From positions 1 to 32,825 of IMG/VR virus record IMGVR_UViG_3300020205_001861: DNA of 32,825 nt; one strand, written 5' to 3'. Of this stretch, positions 28,197-32,825 are shown piece by piece; positions within the stretch are counted from its first letter, which is position 1, and each line of letters begins with the position of its first letter. The DNA is from a virus. A program made the translations under genes and the position numbers. The notes beneath the pieces are model-generated. The model was not told the origin of the DNA and did no database searches. It was given only the letters and a program-made list of their open reading frames with translations.

Positions 28197-29374
28197 AATG
28201 GTGCCGATTCTTCTTCTAATGTATTATCTTCGATAAACTTCGCGAAGTCATCTTCCAACAACTTTATATATTCATCAGTTTCTTTCTCAATTGCAAAACA
28301 TTGACTTTCTAAATCTTCAGTGCCTTCTTTTGGCGGCACATCATCTAGATCATCGTATATACGCTCTGTCCCATCACATGGTCCATTAGCTACTTGATTC
28401 GCAACTAAAATCTTTAACATCGACATCCAATCATTATTTGTATCTACACTCATATGAGCAATGAATGGTGTCTTTAAGATAATCGAAGGCGGCGGTGGTT
28501 GCAATATTGGTGTATATGGTGGATAGATTACACTATCAATAGTAATTAAGAAATAAAATCTCATTGATCTTATCTCACTTGCCTTATACGACATTACATG
28601 CTCAGCACATCGGATATAAGGTATCATTACTTCCTCAATTGTGCTACCAGTTAATATATTAGTTGCATAATATGTTAACGGAGTAATTAGACTTGGACGA
28701 TATCTATTAATACTCATTGTATCAATTGGATATTCTTGATTATTAGGTTTCCATGGTTTCACAAACCTACCATTAATATTATATTTCGCAATGACATCCG
28801 ATTCCTTTAATATCCACTCGCGATCTGTCCAGTTTCTTTCGGTGTAATAACCACTTATATTACTCGTAAACGTTGGATATCCTGGCCCAGCACCAGAAGG
28901 TATCACAGTGACCGGTGAAGGCACTACAGGTGCTGTTACCGGATTAATCCTCACGAATGGTTCAAAGAACAATCCAGGCGCCCACCAAGGCGATATCCCG
29001 ATTCTGATAGCTTGCTCTAATGATCTTAACGCATCTGGAAATTTTAAAGATGGTAAAGGGTCTTCCAACATACATGCTATAGGACCAGTGATGCTCATAT
29101 TAGTAATGAACTCATTTGGAATATTTGCGCTTGCCGTTACAGGTAATGTGAAGTTATCATATGGTGAAATGTATACTGGTGGTTTTTCTGGTTTAACTCC
29201 TATCTTATCTAATAAATTTTGAATTGCACTATTCAGTGGTGGTATTACTGGTTTTAACTCGAAAAATCCTGCAGGAATTTTATTTACCAAACTCTTAGGA
29301 TCTACAAACCTTAAAGCAGTATCTGGTAATGGAAATACACCAACTGTTACACTATCGAAGAGAAGTGAAGCCAT
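28193..29374 (-). CDS. Unknown late, probably virion, protein, 393 aa
   Basis: I do not recognise a family. The protein is rich in proline and aromatic residues: the first 170 residues have many short segments (VFPLPDTALRFVDPKSL, WWAPGLFFEPFVRINPVTAP), the middle is Tyr/Ile-rich (EVMIPYIRCAEHVMSYKASE), there is a PPPP run near residue 305, and the last 50 residues are acidic and helical. No signal peptide or membrane helix is evident. The late promoter at 29429-29436 and the ATGA coupling to the PAAR tip protein point to a role in the baseplate hub or spike, possibly as a partner or adaptor; this is inferred from context only. Confidence 0.8.
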   Translation of the reverse strand: MASLLFDSVTVGVFPLPDTALRFVDPKSLVNKIPAGFFELKPVIPPLNSAIQNLLDKIGVKPEKPPVYISPYDNFTLPVTASANIPNEFITNMSITGPIACMLEDPLPSLKFPDALRSLEQAIRIGISPWWAPGLFFEPFVRINPVTAPVVPSPVTVIPSGAGPGYPTFTSNISGYYTERNWTDREWILKESDVIAKYNINGRFVKPWKPNNQEYPIDTMSINRYRPSLITPLTYYATNILTGSTIEEVMIPYIRCAEHVMSYKASEIRSMRFYFLITIDSVIYPPYTPILQPPPPSIILKTPFIAHMSVDTNNDWMSMLKILVANQVANGPCDGTERIYDDLDDVPPKEGTEDLESQCFAIEKETDEYIKLLEDDFAKFIEDNTLEEESAPL

Positions 29375-29427
29375 TCAACTATTTTGACGATTTTTTTCTG
29401 GGAAAAATTTTTTATATAATTCCAAAT

Positions 29428-30030
29428 TTATTTATTGATTCCATATTTAAGATAATCTTTTTTCGAAAGGTGTATCCACTTACCATCTTCTTTAATGTAG
29501 TAGTAACCATTTGCTCGTCTTCTGATTGTTCCATCTGCCACTCCACTTTTCATTCCCCTATTCCACGCAACTCCTTTCAATCCCTTATTCCATGGTGGTC
29601 TATTGCTTGGAACTAAAACCCATTCACCATCCACTTTTTTATAAACTGTGGGGTTCGAACCCTCTTTCTTTCCATGAACTTCTCTAAGTGTGCCATCTGG
29701 TAAACTATTCCGAGACATATTCTCTTTTCTCGTAAGCCATTGCAAATTATCTACATGATTGTTTTCTTTATTACAATCCTTATGATCAATATCTGGTAGA
29801 TTATTTGGATTCTCTATAAATGCTTCCCCAACCAGACGATGCACATAATACTGTATTTGTTTTACAAATTTTCCGTTTTCATCATAGATTGATATATTGA
29901 CTGCTTGATATCTTGTGCCGTTTCCTGCGATGACACCTCGCGCATGACTTTTTAATTCTTTGTCATCCCTAAAAACTATTCCAGTATCAGATACTGAATA
30001 TCTTGCGAACTTTGTGGGGAGAATTTTCAT
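29428..30030 (-). CDS. Freestanding HNH homing endonuclease
   Basis: A 200-aa protein from ATG at 30028-30030. The frame is open upstream to 30129, but this ATG is preferred because it begins MKILPTKFARYSVSDTGIVF and follows a promoter; the upstream extension includes promoter bases. The HNH_3 core spans about residues 62-104: YVHRLVGEAF with H64, DIDHKDCNKENN with D82/H83, and HVDNLQWLT with H92/N95. The C-terminal part carries PWNKGLKG and AWNRG motifs (147-159) and an aromatic/basic tail (RRANGYYYIKEDGKWIHLSK), typical of the DNA-contact modules of phage homing endonucleases. It probably nicks or cuts DNA at a related locus lacking the gene. It sits at the boundary between the accessory block and the tail genes, which fits a mobile insertion. 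Confidence 0.88.
   Translation of the reverse strand: MKILPTKFARYSVSDTGIVFRDDKELKSHARGVIAGNGTRYQAVNISIYDENGKFVKQIQYYVHRLVGEAFIENPNNLPDIDHKDCNKENNHVDNLQWLTRKENMSRNSLPDGTLREVHGKKEGSNPTVYKKVDGEWVLVPSNRPPWNKGLKGVAWNRGMKSGVADGTIRRRANGYYYIKEDGKWIHLSKKDYLKYGINK
29429..29436 (-). promoter_or_regulatory. Late promoter AATAAATA
   Basis: AATAAATA on the minus strand overlaps the last codons and TAA stop (29428-29430) of the HNH gene and lies 55 bases before the ATG at 29374. It lets the 393-aa/PAAR pair be transcribed late, independently of the endonuclease. Confidence 0.65.
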
Positions 30031-30054
30031 GGCGAATTTTTTTATTTTACGAAT

Positions 30055-30063
30055 ATTATAGCA
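30055..30063 (-). promoter_or_regulatory. Extended -10 promoter TGCTATAAT for the HNH gene
   Basis: The minus strand reads TGCTATAAT, a perfect TGnTATAAT. No good -35 is visible. It lies 25 bases before the chosen HNH start. With one preceding base it reads GTGCTATAAT, which matches the GTGCCATAAT seen twice in the accessory block. Confidence 0.6.
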
Positions 30064-30122
30064 CAACAAATAGAGGTCGCTGGGAAACGTTTGTAGGTTT
30101 GAAAGTGCTAGATGGGACCCGC

Positions 30123-30178
30123 CCGGCAAACCGGTTATACCCCCGAAGGGGCCATTTAACTGCCTAAGTGTTACTTAG
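30123..30178 (-). other. Cluster of three small hairpins, possible terminator or structured RNA
   Basis: Three adjacent inverted repeats in minus-strand order: CTAAGT-AAC-ACTTAG (30164-30178), a CCCC-UUCG-GGGG tetraloop hairpin (30140-30151), and CCGG-TTTG-CCGG (30123-30134). UUCG tetraloops are unusually stable and often cap phage terminators, but no long U-run follows. Together they mark the boundary between the accessory block and the HNH gene. Confidence 0.4.
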
Positions 30179-30257
30179 TGAAGTGCAGTTGGTGTTTCTG
30201 AGGGCGAACAGATTGCAATCTCTGCTTACCTTGGACATCATCAATCAATCGAATCAT
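30171..30257 (-). CDS. Possible 28-aa ORF after the HicA-like gene
   Basis: ATG at 30255-30257 to TAA at 30171-30173; the product begins MIRLIDDVQGKQRL. The only support is position: a TAGACTA element (30279-30285) lies 21 bases upstream, similar to the spacing before other genes of this block. There is no good Shine-Dalgarno and the frame is open for a long way upstream, so it may be spurious. Confidence 0.25.
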   Translation of the reverse strand: MIRLIDDVQGKQRLQSVRPQKHQLHFTK

Positions 30258-30282
30258 CTGTAGAAAGAATGCCTTCTCTAGT

Positions 30283-30459
30283 CTATACTCCAGAGGTTGC
30301 GAGTTGCTTAGCGATGAGTTTGCCAACGAAGTCATTTTTGATGCTGTAAGGAATAGTGATTTGTTGCTCGCCTCGGGTATAGATGAGGTGAGATCCGCCC
30401 TTGCGCTTCTCAATCCAACCCTGTATCTTAGCGAGTTTGAGGATCTGCTTGGTTGTCAT
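30283..30459 (-). CDS. HicA-like mRNA interferase-fold protein
   Basis: A 58-aa protein, ATG at 30457-30459, stop TAG at 30283-30285. It begins MTTKQILKLAKIQGWIEKRK, followed by GGSHLIYTRGEQQITIPYS and IKNDFVGKLIAKQL. This matches the HicA (YcfA) pattern: an N-terminal helix, G-G-S-H with the catalytic-type histidine (H24), a strand to T-I-P (35-37), and a C-terminal helix with G-x-L/I-x-x-I-x-K-Q. The length equals typical HicA. HicA proteins cleave mRNA and are normally neutralised by a HicB antitoxin encoded beside them. No HicB is seen here; the upstream 84-aa gene, only 2 bases away, does not resemble HicB. A host-shutoff, defence-exclusion or regulatory role is inferred. Confidence 0.75.
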   Translation of the reverse strand: MTTKQILKLAKIQGWIEKRKGGSHLIYTRGEQQITIPYSIKNDFVGKLIAKQLATSGV

Positions 30460-30461
30460 GA

Positions 30462-30716
30462 TTAGACAGCGAAGGATAGACGCTTTGCCTCAGGATTGCA
30501 ATAGTATTTGTGTTGCTTGTGCTGCCAACCCTCAAAGGTATGATGTAGACCAGCGAGTTCAGCAGCAGACATCCCATCAATGCCATGTTGAGCGAGGGAG
30601 TTAGCAACAGTGTCGCCCCTGTGGGAGTTAAGTTGAGGGCGACCCTTAACAACGTTGCGAGTAACCCAGACGATCTCACGGGTGTTGAGATCGGTTGCCA
30701 TTGTCATCAGTGCCAT
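30462..30716 (-). CDS. Unknown small protein, 84 aa, paired with the HicA-like gene
   Basis: I do not recognise a family. The sequence includes LNTREIVWVTRNVVKGRPQL, then SLAQHGIDGMSAAELAGLHH and FEGWQHKQHKYY, with many His/Trp/Tyr residues and no membrane segment. Three in-frame start codons exist (30716, 30707, 30701). A TAGACTA element ends two bases before the first ATG (30718-30724), so the later starts, giving MTMATDLN or MATDLN, are at least as likely. It stops 2 bases before the HicA-like ATG, so the two are a translational pair. It could be a non-canonical antitoxin, but nothing in the sequence proves this. Confidence 0.6.
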   Translation of the reverse strand: MALMTMATDLNTREIVWVTRNVVKGRPQLNSHRGDTVANSLAQHGIDGMSAAELAGLHHTFEGWQHKQHKYYCNPEAKRLSFAV

Positions 30717-30758
30717 GTAGTCTAAGTGTGAAGGGGGTGTATAGTGAAGGGGGGTGAA

Positions 30759-30926
30759 TCAGAAGCGTTGGCGATCATAGCGAGAATCGCCCCATCCGTC
30801 CCGCTGATAACGTCGGGCATCGTAATCATCAGCGGTCATCATGTCATCATGCTCCCGCTCGATAGGGGCAAGGGGTGCCAGGGCGTAGGCAATGATTTCG
30901 CTGTGGGTCATCTTGGAGCGGATCAT
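30759..30926 (-). CDS. Unknown small protein, 55 aa, behind leader copy A
   Basis: ATG at 30924-30926, stop TGA at 30759-30761. The product starts MIRSKMTHSEIIAYALAPLA and ends with an Asp/Arg/Tyr-rich tail (DDYDARRYQRDGWGDSRYDR then QRF). The N-terminal part is helical and the tail resembles low-complexity RNA- or protein-binding sequence. The start is fixed by the 34-bp leader at 30931-30964, which sits 4 bases upstream of the ATG exactly as in other copies. Function unknown. Confidence 0.65.
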   Translation of the reverse strand: MIRSKMTHSEIIAYALAPLAPIEREHDDMMTADDYDARRYQRDGWGDSRYDRQRF

Positions 30927-30930
30927 CGGT

Positions 30931-30964
30931 CTCGGTTCGTTTGGTATGCTTTAGTCTACAGGGT
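30931..30964 (-). promoter_or_regulatory. Leader repeat copy A
   Basis: A 34-bp element on the minus strand with ACCCTGTAGACTAAAGC in its first half and CCAAACGAACCGAG in its second. It is identical over all 34 positions to copy B and differs from copy C by one base. It runs from just after the stop of the 60-aa gene (TGA at 30967) to 4 bases before the 55-aa ATG. Likely a promoter (TAGACT as -10-like hexamer) plus 5' leader. Confidence 0.75.
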
Positions 30965-30966
30965 GC

Positions 30967-31149
30967 TCAGTTCATCCAAGCGGCGAGGTGTGCCAGTTCA
31001 GCAGCTGCCTCCTGCAGGTTGTCAGCGTTCAGATCTGCCAGGCAGGATGCCAGATCAGCATCATCAACGCAATCCAGATCGCCGTTCAGCTCTGCTGCCA
31101 TTTCAGCAGCGAGGGCGAGGCATTGGTCTCTCAGGTCGTTTTCTTTCAT
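30967..31149 (-). CDS. Acidic helical small protein, 60 aa
   Basis: The protein is nearly all Ala/Leu/Asp/Glu/Asn and predicted fully helical (DLRDQCLALAAEMAAELNGD, later ADLNADNLQEAAAELAHLAA). No family is recognised. It is strongly acidic, as are several phage proteins that mimic DNA or inhibit host enzymes, but that is speculation. The TAGACTA element (31155-31161) lies only 5 bases before the ATG, leaving room for little or no leader; if TAGACT is a -10 hexamer the mRNA would be leaderless or nearly so. Confidence 0.65.
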   Translation of the reverse strand: MKENDLRDQCLALAAEMAAELNGDLDCVDDADLASCLADLNADNLQEAAAELAHLAAWMN

Positions 31150-31167
31150 GCTGTTAGTCTACAGGGT
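31147..31167 (-). promoter_or_regulatory. Shortened leader copy D
   Basis: The minus strand carries ACCCTGTAGACTAA followed by CAGC and the ATG of the 60-aa gene: the first half of the 34-bp leader without the CCAAACGAACCGAG half. A GGGGCA-GGGA-TGCCCC hairpin lies just upstream (31170-31185 region), directly after the DUF7249-like gene. Confidence 0.6.
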
Positions 31168-31200
31168 CAGAGGGGCATCCCTGCCCCCTGCTGTGCCAGT

Positions 31201-31482
31201 TTAGAGACTGGTCATCATCTCTACGATCTCGGCATGATTGACCTTAGGATCGGCATAATCTACGCCGTCACGGGTAGACTCATAAGCACCATTCACAGCA
31301 CAGCGAATGAACTTCACATAGGGCGATTCACCTTCGGCAGCATACTCTACACATGCCTTAGCAGTGTTATAGAGAAACTCGCTATTCTGAATCCAGAGAG
31401 CTACATTCCAGGTTTCGTAATTTGCCCACCCGTTGTAGCTCTCGGTTGCGGTGGAAGCGGTGGAAGCGGTGGTCTGAGTCAT
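31201..31482 (-). CDS. DUF7249-like protein, 93 aa
   Basis: The start is ATG at 31480-31482, set by leader copy B; a longer open frame to 31587 runs back through the leader and is rejected. After a Thr/Ser-rich N-terminus comes YNGWANYETWNVALWIQN (residues about 16-33), the hallmark N-G-W-x-N-Y-E-T-W-x-V-A-L-W motif of a small family found in phages, archaea and cyanobacteria that I know as DUF7249. The C-terminal part has DGVDYADPKVNHAEIVEMM. Function of the family is unknown. It ends at a hairpin that precedes the 60-aa gene. Confidence 0.75.
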   Translation of the reverse strand: MTQTTASTASTATESYNGWANYETWNVALWIQNSEFLYNTAKACVEYAAEGESPYVKFIRCAVNGAYESTRDGVDYADPKVNHAEIVEMMTSL

Positions 31483-31485
31483 TGT

Positions 31486-31519
31486 CTCGGTTCGTTTGGT
31501 ATGCTTTAGTCTACAGGGT
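31486..31519 (-). promoter_or_regulatory. Leader repeat copy B
   Basis: Identical 34-bp leader to copy A, ending 3 bases before the ATG of the DUF7249-like gene. The bases just upstream (GCGCTGCCG) are also shared with copy C. A hairpin with perfect 7-bp arms (GCAGCGC/GCGCTGC, about 31522-31542) lies between the stop of the preceding gene and this leader. Confidence 0.8.
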
Positions 31520-31555
31520 CGGCAGCGCATCCTGGGCGCTGCTTGTGCCAGTGCC

Positions 31556-31771
31556 TCAGGCGGCACAGACTGCCTGCGCCAGATCATTGGCAGCAGTCAG
31601 CAGGGCAGACTCCATGTTAACCTCTCGGGTATCCATCAAAGCATAATCGAAGAAACCAGATTCCAGTTCCTGCATGTAAGCGGTTGCCGTAGAGAAGCAA
31701 TCAAACAGGCGCAGCGAATCGAAGGACTCGCCCTCATAATCAAACCCACCAATTACAGCGTAGACTTTCAA
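31556..31771 (-). CDS. Unknown small protein, 71 aa, TTG start
   Basis: The frame is open from 31849, but the protein most likely begins at TTG 31769-31771, giving M-KVYAVIGGFDYEGESFD followed by SLRLFDCFSTATAYMQELES. Support: a GGAG Shine-Dalgarno 5 bases before the TTG, and a degenerate copy of the leader (CAAACGAAACGGAGCAA) in the same position as in other genes. The pattern K-V-Y-x-V-I-G-G-x-x-Y-E-G-E-x-x-x-S-x-x-L-F-x-x-x-x-x-A resembles small alpha/beta phage proteins of unknown function. The upstream in-frame stretch (MGECPPFSPLPPLG) is a translation of the promoter region. Confidence 0.65.
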   Translation of the reverse strand: MKVYAVIGGFDYEGESFDSLRLFDCFSTATAYMQELESGFFDYALMDTREVNMESALLTAANDLAQAVCAA

Positions 31772-31772
31772 A

Positions 31773-31809
31773 ATTGCTCCGTTTCGTTTGTTGAATGTAT
31801 TATGGCACC
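31773..31809 (-). promoter_or_regulatory. Extended -10 promoter GGTGCCATAAT plus degenerate leader
   Basis: The minus strand reads GGTGCCATAAT (31799-31809), then eight bases, then CAAACGAAACGGAGCAA, which aligns with the second half of leader copies A-C. CATAAT occupies the place of TAGACT in those copies, which supports reading both hexamers as -10 elements. A second GGTGCCATAAT occurs at 32401-32411. Confidence 0.65.
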
Positions 31810-31864
31810 CCAGAGGGGGCAGCGGGGAGAATGGTGGACACTCTCCCAACTGACCCTATTCTGT

Positions 31865-32299
31865 TCAGTTATCGCGGAAGATGTGGCAGGGTCGATAGGA
31901 TGAACCATCACGACATGCGGTGAAATCATATCGCAAACTAGACTCCCAAGTTGCCTCCCAATCTACTACTAGAAAGGCATCAACTTCGCCATTCAATTCG
32001 TTATAGTATTCCTCAGCAAACTCTGCCTCATTGTGATAGAAACCACGATAGCGTTCTTCACAATCTTCAATATAGCTAACAGCACCCATCTCTTCAATCA
32101 AAGCATCAACTGCCTCATACCCGATGATATCACCAACTCGGACATATTCCTCATAATAGGCAACAAAATCTGCCTCGCCGTGATTATCAACAAACTCCAG
32201 CATATCGTCTAGATCATAATCATCAATCAAATCATTAATCTTCTCTACAATCTCAGCAGCGAGAACTTCTTTGTAGTTAGCAGTCAAAGTGACGGACAT
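31865..32299 (-). CDS. ArdA-like antirestriction protein
   Basis: A 144-aa acidic protein. Residues about 48-144 match the ArdA pattern: YEEYVRVGDIIGYEAVDALI, then EERYRGFYHNEAEFAEEYYN (the ArdA Y-x-G-x-x-x-S/N-E-x-x-F-A-E-E segment), then VVDWEATWESSLRYDF and a terminal IFRDN (ArdA: D-Y-E-x-x-x-R-D-L ... F-x-x-G ... V-F-R). ArdA mimics B-form DNA and blocks type I restriction enzymes; known ArdA proteins are about 165-170 aa, so this one is a little short at the N-terminal side. It would protect phage DNA at entry, consistent with its own upstream promoter and location outside the late genes. Alternative: a DNA-mimic with another target. Confidence 0.75.
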   Translation of the reverse strand: MSVTLTANYKEVLAAEIVEKINDLIDDYDLDDMLEFVDNHGEADFVAYYEEYVRVGDIIGYEAVDALIEEMGAVSYIEDCEERYRGFYHNEAEFAEEYYNELNGEVDAFLVVDWEATWESSLRYDFTACRDGSSYRPCHIFRDN

Positions 32300-32323
32300 G
32301 ATGTAAAGAATTGGTTTGAATTT

Positions 32324-32345
32324 GGCGGGTCCGTGACCTCCCGCC
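32324..32345 (-). promoter_or_regulatory. Hairpin in the ArdA-like leader
   Basis: GGCGGG and CCCGCC arms with a 10-base loop lie 25 bases before the ArdA-like ATG at 32299. The 155-base gap 32300-32454 also holds GGTGCCATAAT and AGAGGG/CCCTCT arms, but no ORF. A regulatory leader is plausible. Confidence 0.4.
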
Positions 32346-32400
32346 TACGGGATTAGAGGGTCTGTGGAGTTGCCTCCCTCGCGTCTCCCTCTATGAATCA

Positions 32401-32411
32401 ATTATGGCACC
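32401..32411 (-). promoter_or_regulatory. Extended -10 promoter GGTGCCATAAT
   Basis: The minus strand reads GGTGCCATAAT, identical over 11 bases to 31799-31809, and continues with T-x-A-T-T-C like the other copy. It is about 100 bases upstream of the ArdA-like ATG, leaving a long structured leader. No clear -35 is visible. Confidence 0.6.
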
Positions 32412-32454
32412 CTATCGGGGCATCTGGTGCCGCTGGTGGGCAGTTCCCGGATTG

Positions 32455-32640
32455 TCACATGCCATTGAGAAAATCAGCAATAGCGTCCTCATATGCTTCC
32501 CAGGTGCTATAACGATCTTGAAATGCTTTGGGCACCTCACGATTGAAAACTTCGCCATGCTTGGCTATACGGGCAGCAGGCAGATCACGACCCTTAGCGA
32601 GGATCTGCTGCTCGTAAATGTTAGGATTGAAGCGGGACAT
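32455..32640 (-). CDS. Unknown small protein, 61 aa, behind leader copy C
   Basis: The product begins MSRFNPNIYEQQILAKGRDL and ends with a helical segment (AYEDAIADFLNGM). I do not recognise a family. It is basic in the middle and acidic at the end. The start at 32640 is supported by leader copy C, which ends 5 bases upstream. The gene is the most upstream complete member of the leader-bearing set in this window. Confidence 0.7.
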   Translation of the reverse strand: MSRFNPNIYEQQILAKGRDLPAARIAKHGEVFNREVPKAFQDRYSTWEAYEDAIADFLNGM

Positions 32641-32645
32641 TTGAT

Positions 32646-32679
32646 CTCGGTTTGTTTGGTATGCTTTAGTCTACAGGGT
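32646..32679 (-). promoter_or_regulatory. Leader repeat copy C
   Basis: The same 34-bp element as copies A and B with one substitution (CAAACAAACCGAG instead of CAAACGAACCGAG), placed 5 bases before the ATG at 32640. Upstream bases GCGCTGCCG are shared with copy B. Confidence 0.75.
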
Positions 32680-32711
32680 CGGCAGCGCCTCTCAGGGTCG
32701 CATTGTGCCAC

Positions 32712-32825
32712 CTAGGCAACTGGCATATGCGGATCTACTGATTCTAACAATTCTGTGGCAAACTCCTCACCATAAAGTTCTTCGATCTCACCAACAATCT
32801 CCTCTTCAGTATAAGTCTGATACTC
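32712..32825 (-). CDS. Acidic ORF, 5' end outside the window
   Basis: An open frame runs from the window edge for 37 codons to TAG at 32712-32714. The visible part (TEEEIVGEIEELYGEEFATE, then LLESVDPHMPVA) is acidic and helical. No family can be assigned from this fragment. It is followed by TGGCACA, a short sequence that also occurs after the stops of the genes ending at 31201 and 31556, and then by leader copy C. Confidence 0.55.
   Translation of the reverse strand, partial: EYQTYTEEEIVGEIEELYGEEFATELLESVDPHMPVA

Noticed and set aside
29650-29662. GGGTTCGAACCC, a tRNA T-arm-like sequence
   Set aside because: It lies inside the HNH coding frame (Gly-Ser-Asn-Pro codons), and no acceptor stem, D-arm or anticodon arm surrounds it.
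29428-30129. 233-aa form of the HNH protein starting at 30129
   Set aside because: The extra 33 codons run through the extended -10 promoter at 30055-30063; the ATG at 30030 is better placed.
30116-30180. GC-rich hairpin cluster as a tRNA gene
   Set aside because: The stems are 4-6 bp, but they cannot be arranged into a cloverleaf and no CCA-type acceptor pairing is visible.
30428-30679. Minus-strand 83-codon frame overlapping the HicA-like gene
   Set aside because: It overlaps two better-supported genes in another frame and has a Leu/Thr/Ser-rich composition without a family pattern.
30462-30716. 84-aa protein as a HicB antitoxin
   Set aside because: It lacks the HicB pattern (partial RNase-H-like strands with G-D-T-x-E-E-A) and any clear DNA-binding domain; kept as unknown.
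31535-31560. TGGCAC sequences as sigma-54 (-24/-12) promoters
   Set aside because: TGGCAC recurs after several stops, but a properly spaced TTGC partner is absent and cyanobacteria are not known to use sigma-54.
31201-31587. Longer N-terminus for the DUF7249-like gene
   Set aside because: The first 35 codons translate leader copy B and the hairpin before it; the conserved leader ends 3 bases before the internal ATG at 31482.
1-32825. CRISPR arrays, insertion sequences, retroelement (DGR) template/variable repeats near the Mtd-like fibres
   Set aside because: No regularly spaced direct repeats, transposase or reverse transcriptase was seen; the Mtd-like similarity is confined to the N-terminal structural domain.

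Overview
The window is almost certainly part of a T4-like (contractile-tail) cyanophage genome, most like myoviruses of marine Synechococcus or Prochlorococcus. The evidence is an ordered T4-type baseplate block (gp25, gp6, a giant protein in the gp7 slot, gp8), a DUF4815 giant structural protein, small ORFs of the kind found in cyanophages, and late promoters of the form NATAAATA in front of most structural units. All credible genes lie on the minus strand, so transcription runs from high to low coordinates. No photosynthesis or metabolic gene, tRNA gene, CRISPR array or insertion sequence was recognised.

Layout in the direction of transcription. (1) 32825-30171 is an accessory block of tightly packed small genes, more GC-rich than the rest: a 5'-truncated acidic ORF, a 61-aa unknown, an ArdA-like antirestriction protein, a 71-aa protein with a TTG start, a DUF7249-like protein, a 60-aa acidic helical protein, a 55-aa unknown, an 84-aa unknown, a HicA-like toxin-fold protein and perhaps a 28-aa ORF. 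Several share a near-identical 34-bp leader just before the start codon. (2) 30178-30028 holds a cluster of small hairpins and an extended -10 promoter, then a freestanding HNH homing endonuclease. (3) 29374-27825 is a 393-aa unknown late protein coupled by an ATGA overlap to a PAAR spike-tip protein. (4) 27769-26996 contains four small cyanophage-type ORFs, one behind a terminator-shaped hairpin that contains its Shine-Dalgarno sequence. (5) 26965-12803 is the baseplate wedge: gp25, gp6, a 3254-aa gp7-position protein with a YHYH domain, and gp8. (6) 12740-1 is the DUF4815 protein (2733 aa), small coiled-coil and Ig-like proteins, and three tail-fibre-like proteins, two with Mtd-like N-termini and the last a glycine-rich protein cut by the window edge.

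Working together, regions 3-6 build the baseplate, spike tip and host-recognition fibres late in infection, driven by eight exact NATAAATA sites. The accessory block looks like an earlier-expressed host-interaction set (ArdA-like, HicA-like and unknown small proteins) using different promoters: GTGCYATAAT extended -10 sites and the TAGACTA leader. The most noteworthy items are the repeated leader family with its cargo of tiny genes, the orphan HicA-like gene, and two hairpins that combine terminator shape with Shine-Dalgarno sequestration.
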